Assembly: GCA_949825045.1 (NCBI GenBank)
Contig: OX463816.1
Coordinates: 14,689,579-14,753,578, forward strand
Length of the DNA: 64,000 nt
Source of the DNA: Argyresthia goedartella
Lineage: Eukaryota > Arthropoda > Insecta > Lepidoptera > Argyresthiidae
Direction of reading: 5' to 3'
Position 1 is the stretch's first letter. Every line of letters starts with the position of its first letter. Below the pieces are notes generated by a model. It saw only the letters and a program-made list of their open reading frames with translations, ran no database searches and was not told the DNA's origin. This document shows positions 44,945-57,061 of this stretch, piece by piece. Made by a program: the position numbers and the translations under genes.

Positions 44945-47166
44945 TTGTCAACATCGGATCGTGTTTCATTCTATTACTCGTACATTTCCACTTTGATACA
45001 TCACAGAGACCTCAGCTTTTAGTCTGCATAAAGCTCATATTGACCCGTTCCGGTCGACAGTGTTGTGTTTGAAAAGTTTTTATTTAGTAAATACATTCTG
45101 ACGTTATTTCAGTAACGTTCACTAGAGCGTGAGTTGTTTGTTACACACGTGTGGCATTACTTTTATAGCTTTACGTAGTGTTTATTTATTACGTTGGTCA
45201 TTGCTCTGTGACAAGTATTTAACTGCCTGTATATATATTTTGGGTCTGTGATATGAGCACTATCGATGTTTCGCCTGACTGTTAGTGGGTATATAAAGTA
45301 ATAAAAAACTTAATTTTATTCGTTAACTATGTAGAAAAAGTCTATTCAAAGGTATACTTCTATCAAAACAACCTCCAAAGCGCTATAACTACCTGGTTGT
45401 ACAGTCAATAGAACCTAGAATAATCCAGACACTTACGTAAAGCTGATGCCAAACTTGCACAGAAAGTAAACAGAGGCAAGTTTCAGGGAACAGCGCAGTA
45501 GACCTGCTTGTATTCAAATAATAATCTTTAGAGAGTTCGCTCGAACATACGTGCGCATTATGTTGGCGCAATGTGCATACTACGAGAAGCAGGGCGGAGG
45601 TACCATTGTATCATTAGCTACTTTAGAGGAAATCTAAGTGAATTCTTCATGGCTATTATGAGTGTGACAACAATGAGTTCCGTCTCGCCCCCGAAGAATG
45701 CTGGTATTGTGCAGAAACCCCAAGCCCCCGCCGTATTTCAATACAATTTTACTTCAAAAAGAAGAGAAAAGTTCAATAGAAGGCTTTCCTCTCTAACAGT
45801 TTTAGAGATTTTCTTGGATCGAATAGCTGGGGTAAGAGAAAAGAACATTTCGGAATCTTTTATGTCAAAGAAGTTTTGTTAGAGTTTTTCTACTATATAT
45901 ATAAACTATTCATTCTTTTAATCTTGAAAAATACTTACTTATGAAGCCTAAATGAAAATTGAGGACGATTCAACAATATTGGTTATATGGATAAAAAAAA
46001 ACCTCTTTCGGAAGACAGACATACAACAATATTTTCTGTCACCTAAATCTAGATTTGTCTATACTGTGCATATACAGCAATAATTATATCTATTCCTAAA
46101 AAATATGTTGGTCATGAAGTTAATCAAAATAGTCGCTAAATATAGATCACCAAATTATTGTAAAGAGTATCAAAGAAATAGAGATTATCAAAATGATAAA
46201 TCTGTTACCGAATAATGAATCAAACCTGCTGAAATGCATATGGAATATCAGGGAAAAGTGGCGGGTTAGGGTATGTGAAAGCTAAAGCTAGCTAAAAAAA
46301 ACCTACTCACGTGACAGATTTACTATATAAGAGACTAATGAATTAAAGTGATGATGAATGACCTAAAATTAATTTAAAATCACTGAGAAATGATTATGTC
46401 TCATTGTTAAATTAATTTCAGGTGACTAATTTGATATTATTTACGTCCGATTATTCTATCCTAAGGTAAAGTTTATCTGCCTGTTTATCGGAGGAATTTT
46501 TCATAATTTAAGAGTGCTTAACATGGAACAATCGCCCCTTAGTGCATGATCCAATTTATATGACAGATCTGCTATTTTAGGAACCAACATGGATTGATTA
46601 GGTGATAAAAAGCATTTATTAGGTGATCGATTAAATAATACCCACATAAAACTTGATGATGTCCTTACTCCATACAACTTGGTGGTACGTCGTGTACACC
46701 ATATGGTATACCAGATATATATCGACCATACATCTTAACCACATGAGCTGCTCGTCTATTCCAGTTAGTATAATTTTGACGTTGACAAGTGATTTGTCTC
46801 TGTTGCCTTCGAGACCAGACAGTGACTGCAGGAATATATATCGATGCATCATACTGCACTATGAAATTACAATTACGAAGTCATTACATTAATTTCTCAT
46901 TCGAGAAACGCGCAAGCTGCATCGTACGGACGGAGGTGAAATTAATCTTGCACCTATAATATGCTGTGAAATTTTCCCTTAGATAGATTTTAGCTTTGGC
47001 TTTGTTTAGTTTTATTTTATCTCTAGATCGATCGTCAAAGAATCTTGTCAAGAAACACGAGTATATTTTACCAATCCGAAGGAAATCGACCGAAGAGATC
47101 TGAAAGCTACGTTGGCAACGTGATCTGACGTCACTTCCAGTTCAATAACGTGAACGTATTTGGCAA
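44945..47166. other. nothing recognised
   Basis: The 103-codon plus frame at 45571-45882 shows no known domain and no splice support. Confidence 0.3.
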
Positions 47167-47416
47167 GATTAGACGAATGGCCGAGTCGGCAGTGACGCTG
47201 CCTACGAAACCAAGGGTCCCGGGTTCGAGTCCCGGTGGGGGCAAATGTTTGTTTGATGAGAACGGATGTTTGTACGCTAGTCATGGTTGTTTATCTATCT
47301 AAGTATAATATTTCTCTATATAAGTATGTATATCAAAGTCTAGTACCCAAGATACAGGGAATCCTAGTTTGGGGCTAGATCAATGTGTGTAAATGGTGTC
47401 CAAGGTATTATTATTT
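47167..47416 (+). repeat. tRNA-derived SINE, family C, full length
   Basis: The tRNA-like head has an A box (TGGCCGAGTCGG) and a perfect B box (GGTTCGAGTCC). The body is GGGGGCAAATGTTTGTTTGA...AGTACCCAAGATACAGGG...GTCCAAGGT with an ATT tail. The A and B boxes are internal polymerase III promoters. Confidence 0.88.
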
Positions 47417-47998
47417 CTCGTGTCCAGCTATGTTGCTTATTACATTACATGCCTGCCTGCACTTTAATGTTCACTAGCTCAGTACAGAATTCTCCTTTCA
47501 CGTAAACATGCTGAATAAAACGTACAAAAATGTTAAGTACTAGTTAATTAAATTCTTCACAAATCACAGCAGGCATTTAACTCGCTGTATGTAGGATGAA
47601 AATTCCGCGCCGACGACCGTTCGAAACAGTGTTCGATTTAGTGCCCGCTGCGTGTTTCACGTGTCCGTGCCGTCAGGGACTTTAAATAGGGCAGAAACAC
47701 ATGTTTCAGAGCCGGTTGCACCAAGTTGACGGGGTATTTTTTGTTCATGGAAACAGAGATTTTTCTATTGCCAACAAAATATGTTTTATATAACTGCAAT
47801 TTGTACACCCGCCATACCCAGAGTTGTTTAATGATTCATTACGGATAATTTAGTGATAGATTTTGTATTTAGATTAAAATTTAGAATCGGGTTAATGGTT
47901 GTTTTTTTTATTTTTTTATTTTTTATTTAAATATAAGCATTTTGTTTTTGTTTGCTTTTATTACATTGAATAGGTATGAGAGCTCGATATTTAAAATA
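47417..47998. other. nothing recognised
   Basis: AT-rich, no coding or repeat signal. Confidence 0.3.
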
Positions 47999-48208
47999 GG
48001 GAAATATTAAACTGCACATCAATAATACTTATTTGCTCAGCAAATATACTGAATTTCACAGCAAATATCGGGGCAAAATACTGCGAAGCCCCCTTTATCC
48101 TTCGTATTAGGTTGAACATGTAAGAACGACAAAAATACTTAAACATAAAAAGTGTTTTTGCTGATCCTTTTCGCTGTGAAAATAAGTATTTTATATTAAA
48201 TACTAGCC
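47999..48208 (+). mobile_element. MULE-like MITE, 210-bp copy
   Basis: Starts GGGAAATATTAAACTGCACA, ends AATACTAGCC, and is flanked by the perfect 9-bp direct repeat TTTAAAATA (47990-47998 and 48209-48217). The interior is shorter than in 34434-34698. Confidence 0.87.
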
Positions 48209-48859
48209 TTTAAAATATCAGTAAAATCTCTAAAGACATATGAATTATTTAACCAATTGGTAGTATCGTTGGGAGATTAAGCCATCGTGATCTTCAGAGT
48301 AGAGATAGGATTTTTTAAATATCAGCCGATTTCGTCTCCCCCGTTAACATCACCTTGGCGCGAGTAGCCCTGCGACGCTACGATGGTCGTTGTAAACTTT
48401 TTTCAGTCGGCGAGCGAGGGGGTTAATACTTTTCCTGGCGCTCCCTTCACTGCGATTTGATGCGATTGCTCAATTGGCGGGAAATTGCGTCGGAACTAAG
48501 CTCGTGGAAAATTGGCGATATCGTTAATATTCACCCGAAACGGTTTCACGTGGCGACTACAAATAACCAGCCGACAGACCCCCTTTGAATTTATGCCCTG
48601 TCGCTTTAAGTGATATACGAAGCCTAGAGGCCTTTCGAAAGCGCCTTGGCCTGCCTTGTTTATGTACCAACCACCGAAATATGGTTAGTCAAATTTGGGA
48701 AGCCAACGCTTCAGTTTGAGATCCTCCTGGAACTCAACGCAGCCGAAGTAAGCAGACACATAAGGAAAAGTAAAAAAAAAATCTCACACGAATAAGAAAC
48801 AAGTTATCAGCTTAGCTGTTTGAAGTGTCTACATCGCACCCGTAGCGCAAAGTTGAGTA
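48209..48859. other. nothing recognised
   Basis: A GC-richer stretch at 48330-48640 with no identifiable motif. Confidence 0.3.
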
Positions 48860-49115
48860 GACGACCCGAATGGCCGAGTCGTCAGTGACCCTGCCTACGA
48901 AGCCAAGGGTCCCGGGTACGAGGCCCGGTGGGGGCAAATATTTGTGTGATGAAAACGGATATTTGTACTCTAGTCATGGTTGTTTATCTATCTAAGCATA
49001 ATATTTATCTATAGAAGTATATGTATCGTTGTCTAGTACCCAAGATACCGGGAAGCCTAGTTTGGGGCTAGATCAATGTGTATAAATGTGTCCAAGGTAT
49101 TATTATTATTATTAT
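48860..49115 (+). repeat. tRNA-derived SINE, family C, full length
   Basis: GACGACCCGAATGGCCGAGT head, GGGTACGAGGCCC in place of the B box (mutated), same body and ATT tail as 47167-47416. Confidence 0.87.
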
Positions 49116-49149
49116 AAGATCCTTATAGTGGATCGCTGAGCGAGGGGTA

Positions 49150-49345
49150 AACATATACAAACACATTTATCTACATACAATACATTAGGATACCCTGTGT
49201 CGTGGGAACCAGAAACAACGACATCACACACATATAAACATCCAAGATCTGTTTTTTTTTTTCATTATCCCCACCCGGGGATCGAACCCGGGACCTCTCG
49301 CATGGTAGGCAGAGCCACAACCGCAGCGCCAGAGAGGTCGTCAAA
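49150..49345 (-). repeat. tRNA-derived SINE, family B
   Basis: On the minus strand: GACGACCTCTCTGGCGCTGC, GGCTCTGCCTACCATGCGAG, GGTCCCGGGTTCGATCCCCG, then CATGTTTATATGTG-type body and CTGGTTCCCACGACACAGGG. Confidence 0.85.
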
Positions 49346-51029
49346 TGGTGAGATGATATTAGACATTACATGCTATACCACAGAGCACTTAACCTATTTT
49401 ATATGGTATGTGTGCTATACCGACTCCCCACTGAAGTCTGCGCCATACGTACGTCACGAAAACACCAGGTCCACACCGCTCTGCTATTATAGGTACACCT
49501 AATGTTAAACTTCACGCAATGAAAACAAAGTCTGTAAGTAGGGAGGAATTTCTTATCAAAAGATACACCGTCAATAATACCCTGATCACGCCCCACATCT
49601 GTGGGACAGACACACTGCGCAAGGAGTCCCTAAAATACACATAAAGTATACGTTATCTTGACAGGGAAAACCCCAGGTACCTTCTTTAAATGGACAAGTA
49701 CCTCTTGTCACTGTTTCTCGTTTCTTTTCCGCACTCCTGTGATATTATGGTATAAATTCACATTTATGTCTCTGCATTAATTGTTAGATTTATATTACTT
49801 TTTACCTGATTGTGACAATGTCTCGTTACTACCAGGTTTCTCAATTTAAGTACAGACTCGGTAATTAATTCCGCTAAGCAACTAATTAGACACACAAAAT
49901 GCATTAACTGCACCTTTACCGGATCCCGTTATGAGGCATCGCGGTTTTGAATCTCATGCAATGGTAAAAATCATAATAAAATGCAAAACCTGTAACGGGA
50001 AAATGTCAGCTCTAGCTGATCGTGGCAGTTAAGATTAAAAATGTCAGTAACTGAAATGTTAATAAATATCAATTATAAATGAATTTATTTAGATAAACGA
50101 AACTCTTTGTTTGGTAAATAATTCTTTGATCAAAACATTCAACTTCCTAGCAAAAACAAATCTTTATGTGATTCTTCTTTTTCCTCTGAGTAAGCCGAGA
50201 GGAAGAGGAACAAATAGATAAAATAAATGTTTGCTCTCCTTTGTAAATAAATAAGAACGTATCTGTTTCTCCAACTCGGACTATGAAGAAGCAAATAATT
50301 AAATAAAATTGTATAATATTAGTATAACTAAATTAAAATAGCTTTTAACAGCATAATTTTGTTTAAGAACTTAATAATTTTGTCACAATCCAAAATATTT
50401 TAATTTTGTAAGTTTTTACAATTGCATGCCGTTGTTGCCTGTAATTGGAGTAGCATTTAGCTAGTAACAATAGTGTCATATGTAAGTTTAAGGATTAATG
50501 ACTGTTGGCGACCTAAATAAATGAATAAATAAATACCTTTCTAACCTCTTTACGAAAAGTTATCAGTAAAAGAAAGAGTTCCGTCGATCACAGACGTAAT
50601 GAATCGGTTGCCTAGTTACTTACAAATAATGCACGCTACGTTCTCATAGCAACATACGTGTTCCACTTTGCTGTACGATATTCAACCTTGGGTGGGTCGG
50701 AAATTACATTCCGTCGACTGTACTATAATAACCCCTTTTACGTCTATAAGTAAGTTACTAAATCGTTCGTTGAGGAAATTGGTGACAAAATATTCCGGTC
50801 ATGTAGGATCTCCTTGTTAGCGCGCACGAAAATATACAACTATTTCCTCATAATATAAAGGTAGCTTGGTTGCTTCTTGTAAGAACTTCTTTTAGGTGAG
50901 AATGTTGGAAATTGATTCACTGAGAAAACTTTTTTTTATGTATTACTATTTAAATATTAAAATATTAGAGGACAATCTTACACAAATCGAACTAGGACCA
51001 TAGTTATTTAATAGAGATAAATACTTAAG
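49346..51029. other. nothing recognised
   Basis: AT-rich, no coding or repeat signal. Confidence 0.3.
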
Positions 51030-51130
51030 TGAATACATGGAAAACATTCAAGACTAAGGACAAATATTCATTGTCATCACACAAATGTTGACTCTTACCG
51101 GGATTCGAACCCAGAACCGTCAGTATATTT
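51030..51130 (-). repeat. tRNA-derived SINE 5' fragment
   Basis: On the minus strand, GGTTCTGGGTTCGAATCCCG (B box GGTTCGAATCC) followed by AACATTTGTGTGATGACAATG, then CATGTTTTCC-like sequence. A head of the tRNA-SINE type without its body. Confidence 0.5.
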
Positions 51131-52696
51131 GTATTTTTACAATAAAAAAAAAATGTTCTTGTGAAGGAAAATTACGACAGTTTTAGCAAACATGACTATA
51201 TTTTTCTTTGTCACATAATCTAACAGATAACAATGAAAGCTCAAATTTTCAAGATAATTGTTTTTTTCGGTTTCGCTTTTTTAGTGCCAAAAAACACTAT
51301 GCTGAAATTATTAGACTGAAGTTTGTCCTAATTACGAATGCTATCTCAATTACTAGCTATTCACTTGCCGAAAATCGAAGCGAACGCTGAACGTACGCCC
51401 GACCGAAGTTTGCTGTACGCTATAACGCAACGTAATTTCGGGAGTATGTGTCGTCAGTCATTCAAATAGCATTGCAGGCGAAATCATGCCGGACTTCGGT
51501 CGCGTATCTTCGGCATAGTGTGTTTAGACACTAACTGATAAAAGGGATTCTTGTGGTTTGGCGAAGGATTAAAACAAAATTCTAACAATTTGCACGTTTA
51601 CTTTGATTGAACTGATCGGAAGGAAAAAAATAAAATTAATAACTATATTTTATGAAAAGCGCAAGTACAGTAGGTATTACGTCTATGGACAACAGCGATT
51701 TTACTAATTTTGACGTGATAACGTCTTTAAAATCGTTTTAGTCGGGTGACATGTTCAGAAACTTGTGTCACACCAAAACCTCACGAGCGCGATCGCAGGT
51801 ATAACGAGAGAGAGACGGACCGATCTCCCGTCTCATCTCGAGCGCTGCCAGTCATTCCGTGAAACTTGTCACGCGGAATCCTCACGAGCGGAGGCTGGCA
51901 TAGCGTTCGAGTGAGTGGACCGATCTTCCGTCTCTCTCACTCTTATCACGTAAACATCTCGATCGTAAACCTACTTTACAAACAACCAATTTTTTTTACC
52001 AAAAAAAACGACAGTTTTATTTATTTGTATAAGATATTTATTCAACCAATATGCACATGAACTGTTAAGAGTGGCAAAACTATTACGGCTTATATTATCA
52101 AAAATACCTATTTATTGACCAAACTCTCATAACATTTGTCGATTTATCAAATAAAATTCTATTCAAAAGAAAATGTATTAAAGAAACATTCAGTATTCAT
52201 CGCACACTGTATAATAATGCCAAAAAATAGGTACCTTGTAAGAACTTGCCCTGTTTTCAAAAGAACCAAACCTACAATGTTCGCCTTAAGGGTTCACTTA
52301 CACGAGTAACTTTTTGTGACACGCATGTAAATTGCTGAACGGTAAAATTTTATGCCCGAGGATGCAGCTGTGCTAGCGCTTGTTTACAACGCTGTTAAAC
52401 AATATGGCGGGAAAAGTTTCCTTCCATATTTACCATATAAACAAACAAATGGCTTTCCTATTGATTGATACTTTACTTGGCTGAAAATTTTATTTAAAAA
52501 AAAAACATAGTAATAACATGATGGATAAAAAATCTACATTTTGTCGTATCGGACAACAAAGCAAGTCATCAAACTAGCCACACAACCATTGCAGTCCACA
52601 CAACACATGAGTCACTATAATACACCCACTCATATAAGTTGATTAAAACAAAATTGACCAACAAATTCACGAATATCTTGCTGCTTACTTAACAAA
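51131..52696. other. mostly unrecognised; small tandem at 51780-51945
   Basis: CCTCACGAGCG and GGACCGATCT(C/T)CCGTCTC recur about 101 bp apart (51780 and 51881; 51818 and 51919), a diverged two-unit repeat. Nothing else was identified. Confidence 0.4.
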
Positions 52697-53263
52697 GGGA
52701 AATATTAAAATGCAAATCAAAAATACTGATTTGCACAGCAAATATCAGGGCAAAATGGTAGCTTAGGTGAGCGAAGCGAAGCCCCCTTTTTCCTACATGT
52801 TAGGTTGAACATGTAAGAGCAAAAGAAACATAAAATTTTTGAACATGTAAGAACTTAAGAAATATAAGTGTTTTTGTTGATAGGAAAAATAGGACATTAT
52901 TGATGTGCGATTAAAAACTACCCGATTACATTTTGTTTTTTTGTATTACAATTGCAAAAAAATATAATTCAAAATCTGATTGATCGTTCTTTGTTGTTAT
53001 TATGTTTGCATTCAGGTGATTTTTTGATTGTTTGATTAGATAATAATGATCGATTAAATGGTATGTCATTATTAAAACTTATGGGCCCCAAAGATTAATA
53101 GGTGCTGGTTTATCCTTCGTGTTAGGTTGAACAAGCAAGAACAACAAAAATACTTGAAACATAAACTTGAGTACACATAAAATGTTCAAAACATAAAAAG
53201 TGTTTTGCTGATCCTTTTTTGCTGTGCAAATCAGTATTTTTGATGTGCGATTAAATACTAGCC
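52697..53263 (+). mobile_element. MULE-like MITE, composite of two copies
   Basis: The left end GGGAAATATTAAAATGCAAA at 52697 and the right end ...TTAAATACTAGCC at 53263 are flanked by CTTAACAAA (52688-52696) and CTTAATAAA (53264-53272), eight of nine bases alike. Inside are an almost complete element (52697-52923), about 170 bp of unrelated AT-rich DNA and a second partial copy (about 53098-53263). One insertion followed by internal rearrangement, or a copy inside a copy, would explain this. Confidence 0.75.
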
Positions 53264-53272
53264 CTTAATAAA

Positions 53273-53487
53273 CAAGCCGGACTTTTCCCATGTTGTCGTT
53301 TAGGTAGTGCCGGGCAAAGATCCATCATGTCCGGTATGAAACGGTGCCAGTTAATCACATCGGAGTGAACCGGTGCGTGAGTCGTTTGGTACATGATGAC
53401 CTGCGGCGATTCGACCAATTTATCCGTTACCTGGTCCACGTAAAATATGTGTCGTAAATTGGCAAATTGAGAGATTTTTGCGCGTAC
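53273..53487 (-). other. unidentified protein-coding-like segment cut by the MITE
   Basis: On the minus strand the frame runs open from about 53487 with residues FVRAKISQFANLRHIFYVDQ, VTDKLVESPQVIMYQTTHAP and HSDVINWHRFIPDMMDLCPA, then LPKRQHGKSPACL up to the MITE junction. The residue mix (aromatics, His, Trp, few low-complexity runs) looks like a real folded protein, and codon use is GC-richer than the flanks. I do not recognise the family. The frame is open again for about 18 codons on the other side of the MITE. It could be an exon or a pseudogene of a host or mobile gene. No strong splice sites were seen. Confidence 0.35.
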
Positions 53488-54010
53488 AAATACTGTTACC
53501 TAATTTGTCAGCGTCTCTGTGTATGGCGCTCGTTGGATCAATGTAAATAAATTTAATAATGTTTGTTTTTGGAATGTACGTATCGAATGTACCTATTACT
53601 TTTATCGTGTGATAACAACTCGTAAATAAACATTGTTATAACTGCATATATCTTATAGTAGTTTATGTGACAGCTATATAATGCCTAATTATGCACACTT
53701 ACATACACTAGTTTATCTACACACATATCATAAGCTCTCTTTGATGTGTTCAGGAACCGCATGTTTGACCGGCATTGTGGCTCTGCAGTTGTTTAGCTTG
53801 TTCTTTAGTACCAACTTCATGCAGGCGGGCGTCGGCGTTCGAAATTTGAATGTCATAATATGTAGAAAAACTACACATTATGGTCATAATGTGTAATTTT
53901 TCAGATAAGAAATGAGTTTTTACCAAGTAGTTTAACATTATGCTGATCGTAACGTGCGGTTTTTGTACGCAGTAAAGAGGGTTTATGATACGTGTGTAGA
54001 TAAAATACAT

Positions 54011-54190
54011 TATGCGCAGGTTCTAACGGTGATCAAAAAACATCGTGAGGGAACCTCCTTATCTCCATAGCGCGGTGAATGGCTAGCCCCTGGTCACGCA
54101 AAAAAAAGAGTATTGAATAATTGGCTAAACATGAGCGCTACTTTGTCTCTGCCACCCCGTCTGGGACTTTTCCCATTACAGCGTGACAGT
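54011..54190 (+). repeat. SINE A, 3' two-thirds
   Basis: AACGGTGATCAAAAAACATC, GTGAGGGAACC, GAGTATTGAATAATTGGCTA, TTGTCTCTGCCACCCCGTCT and CAGCGTGACAGTT. Lacks the tRNA-like head. Confidence 0.72.
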
Positions 54191-54242
54191 TCTTGTTGTA
54201 ACAGTGTAAATAATTGTAGCCCATTCTTGTCCCCACCGGGGG

Positions 54243-54545
54243 GCACGGGCTTACTCGTGACCGGGTAAAGGTTACGAGTAAGATTGAGTCATACTCCACC
54301 ATGCTGTTTCAGTGCGCGTATCGATCTAGGGTGACTGTCAGAAGTTATCAAGCTGCCCTATTAGAGCCTCTGACACAGCTTTAGGACTACTAACACCGAG
54401 TAGCGATAGAAGCCGGACCCTACAGCTTAACGTGTCATCCGAAACACGGAAGCGACCAAAACAAATGCAACATGGAAACGGACACCCATCCAGTAACCGT
54501 CTCGGCCAGATGTTACTACCCGCACGACCGTTTTCCGATGTGCCA
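54243..54545 (+). repeat. dispersed repeat family R, uninterrupted copy
   Basis: ACGAGTAAGATTGAGTCATA, CTCCACCATGCTG, then CAGAAGTTATCAAGCTGCCC, AGCCTCTGACACAGC, CCGTCTCGGCCAGATGTTAC and CCGATGT. It shows the order found on the two sides of the P element at 14790-17130. Confidence 0.7.
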
Positions 54546-54631
54546 ATACCGCTTGGCGCTTCTGAACACGGACAGCTATATACAACACATGTATGTACAC
54601 TCCACACACACATACATAAGTTCACACATTT

Positions 54632-54889
54632 GACGACCCGAATTGCCGAGTTGGCAGTGACCCTGCCTACGAAGCCAAGGGACCCGGGTTCGAGTCCCGG
54701 TGGGGCCAAATATTTGTTTGGTGAGAACGGATGTTTGTACTCATGTACACTTGTAGTCAAGGTTGTTTATCTAACAATATATAATATTTATCTATTTAAG
54801 TATGTGTCTCGTTGTCTAGTACCCAAGATAGAGGAAATCCTAGTTTGAGGCTAGATCAGTGTGTGTAAATAGTGTCCAAGGTCACTATT
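54632..54889 (+). repeat. tRNA-derived SINE, family C, full length
   Basis: GACGACCCGAATTGCCGAGT head, GGGTTCGAGTCCCGG B box, then the same body, ending GTGTCCAAGGTCACTATTA. Has a small insertion after GTTTGTACTCATG. Confidence 0.87.
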
Positions 54890-55665
54890 ACACACACTTA
54901 TCATCACAATAAGTCGTCAGCCGCATTCTTACTATTTTATTCGGTTGCAGTAATTTTACAATGATCTCTTTCATCGATCTTAAAATCACACACACAACTG
55001 TCGTTTACTATGACAAAATACATACCTATGTACTACCTAAAGAAAGCAGTAAGCAGTTAATAACATTTTTACTTGTGAATGCAGGTCACAAAAAACGTTC
55101 TAATCTATATATCTAAGCAAGTTTGGCTGGTAAGTGTAATTCTAGTCGGCTCTAGAAATACATGATATAAATAAGCTATTGCATACTCATACCTTAATTG
55201 AATGAACTGTGGGCACAAAATACGAGTAAATGGTCTGTGATATTTTGTCACAAAAGACATAGTCCAGTTAGCAGCCTCACGTGTATTACTTAAGTGTTTT
55301 ACGCCTACCTACCTAACATTTGCAGTTTTATGTTGGTCCCTGTATTTATTTATTCGGTTGTCTCTTCTGTTTGCTTATTTGAGGATACAAGGATCCGACG
55401 TAGACCGTTTTTTCCAACTCGAAAAACAATCTTATCGTGTCTTGATAAGGTATACTTTTCCATTGAGATGAAAAAGGGCTACTAATGCTTATAGCTGACG
55501 ACACATTCGTGGGGAAAAAGGCTGCGAGACGCAAAGAGAGACCTTTCGATACTTGTGTGATGTTATAAAATGTATTGCGGTGTCAAGAATGTATGATTGG
55601 GAAACACGTTTATTGAATGCTACACAGATATTTGTACAAACGTATCTCAGTAAAACAAAATATAT
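54890..55665. other. nothing recognised
   Basis: The short frames at 55294-55534 have no recognisable product. Confidence 0.3.
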
Positions 55666-55873
55666 AACATTTACATATACATACAGGCAGATACATTGCT
55701 TCTGGTCCCACACTAGGATACCCTGTGTCGTGGGAACCAGAAATAGCGACGTTACACACATATAATCATCCAAGACCAGGTTTCCTTTTTTTCTGTATCC
55801 CTACCAGGGGATCGAACTCGGGGCATCTCGCATGGTAGGAAAGAGCCACAACGGAGCGTCTCAGAGGACGTCT
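55666..55873 (-). repeat. tRNA-derived SINE, family B
   Basis: On the minus strand: GACGTCCTCTGAGACGCTCC, CCTACCATGCGAGATGCCCC, GAGTTCGATCCCCTGG, CTTGGATGATTATATGTGTG, CTGGTTCCCACGACACAGGG and TATCCTAGTGTGGGACCAG. Confidence 0.85.
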
Positions 55874-57061
55874 ATAAGCATCGGTTCTCTTGGATCCCCA
55901 GGGAAAGTTGTTCAAATGATGGCTGATTCCCCTAATGGTATAAGAGTGTCAAAATTACAGTGCATTCTTGTTTATCCATGTCATTCTTTGTACATACTTA
56001 CCGATTCATGTTCAATATTGGGTATTCATTTCAGTTTTGACTTAGACATGCTGATCGTGACAAATGTGTATGGAATATATCAAAATGTTTAGCAGTACGG
56101 TAGTGCGAAGTTTATAAGTTACACGGATATCTCATCCTAGGTGTCCTAGACGGCTTTTGCCGTTGTAATTGTAACTTCTATATTGAATTTTACCCCACTA
56201 ATCGTACCCAAAGGGCGCTCGCTAGCATAAATGGCAGTTCTACATTTTAACGCTGCCTGGCTTATCTTATAACTGTGCGTGTATCAGAATTTCCATTCAA
56301 ACAACGTCTCATGATTTTTAAAGCCTCCAAGCATATGTTTTAACAGCATAATATCAGGCAGAAGAGAGGGGTAAGAAAATGTGAGTAATTCCAAGAAAGG
56401 AACATCGTGTCGTAACGTAACACAGTTTTGTTTCAGAGTTATGGATAATGTCCTACCCTCATTCCGCGCACTTACGACTCCGTGGGACGCGAAACTCAAA
56501 TTGGAAAAGTAATTTGACGTTTAACAAACGCTGCAAACCAAACTTTTCCTGTTATTTGGTTTATAAGATCAATCTCTTCTTGACTGATGTTTTATGTACG
56601 TACATAATTGGGTAAATAATTACTGTTTTGTATTTACTTTAGATTTTATTATCTGACTCGACAGGGTATCTTATATACGTTACGTTTTAACCTCAATTTC
56701 CTTGTCTTTCGTCTCGCGTCAATCAACGCGCACTGATGAGCTAAAACCTGCTTGCACCTGCATCCTGCCGGTCCCCCAGAGCTGGTAGTACCTTCCGGAC
56801 ACTCTCGCCCTCGTCACGACACAGCAGACCTTGCGAAAAAGTGTAGATACTCAGTGCCGTACTGTTGTGCTGAGCCTCAACCGCACCAAGAAGGTTCTAA
56901 GATAGCATTCTGTGTGTCAGAATGAGTGAGTGTACAGTCCACAAATTAGCATACACAAATCAGCTATAATCTCCTTTTAAAATCGCACAATTACATCCTA
57001 CTTTTACAGAAAGACTTTATAATTGTGATAACCTCGCAATTTCTAAGTCTATAAATACATA
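55874..57061. other. nothing recognised
   Basis: A GC-richer stretch at 56750-56900 (CTGCATCCTGCCGGTCCCCC) has no frame or splice pattern I can support. Confidence 0.3.

Noticed and set aside
47180..47250. tRNA gene
   Set aside because: A and B boxes are present, but the sequence recurs at 48860 and 54632 with a common 180-bp body and ATT tail, so it is a SINE head.
54338..54848. Two overlapping frames of about 140 codons on opposite strands
   Set aside because: Both run through repeat family R and SINE C, and the open length is due to GC-rich repeat DNA.
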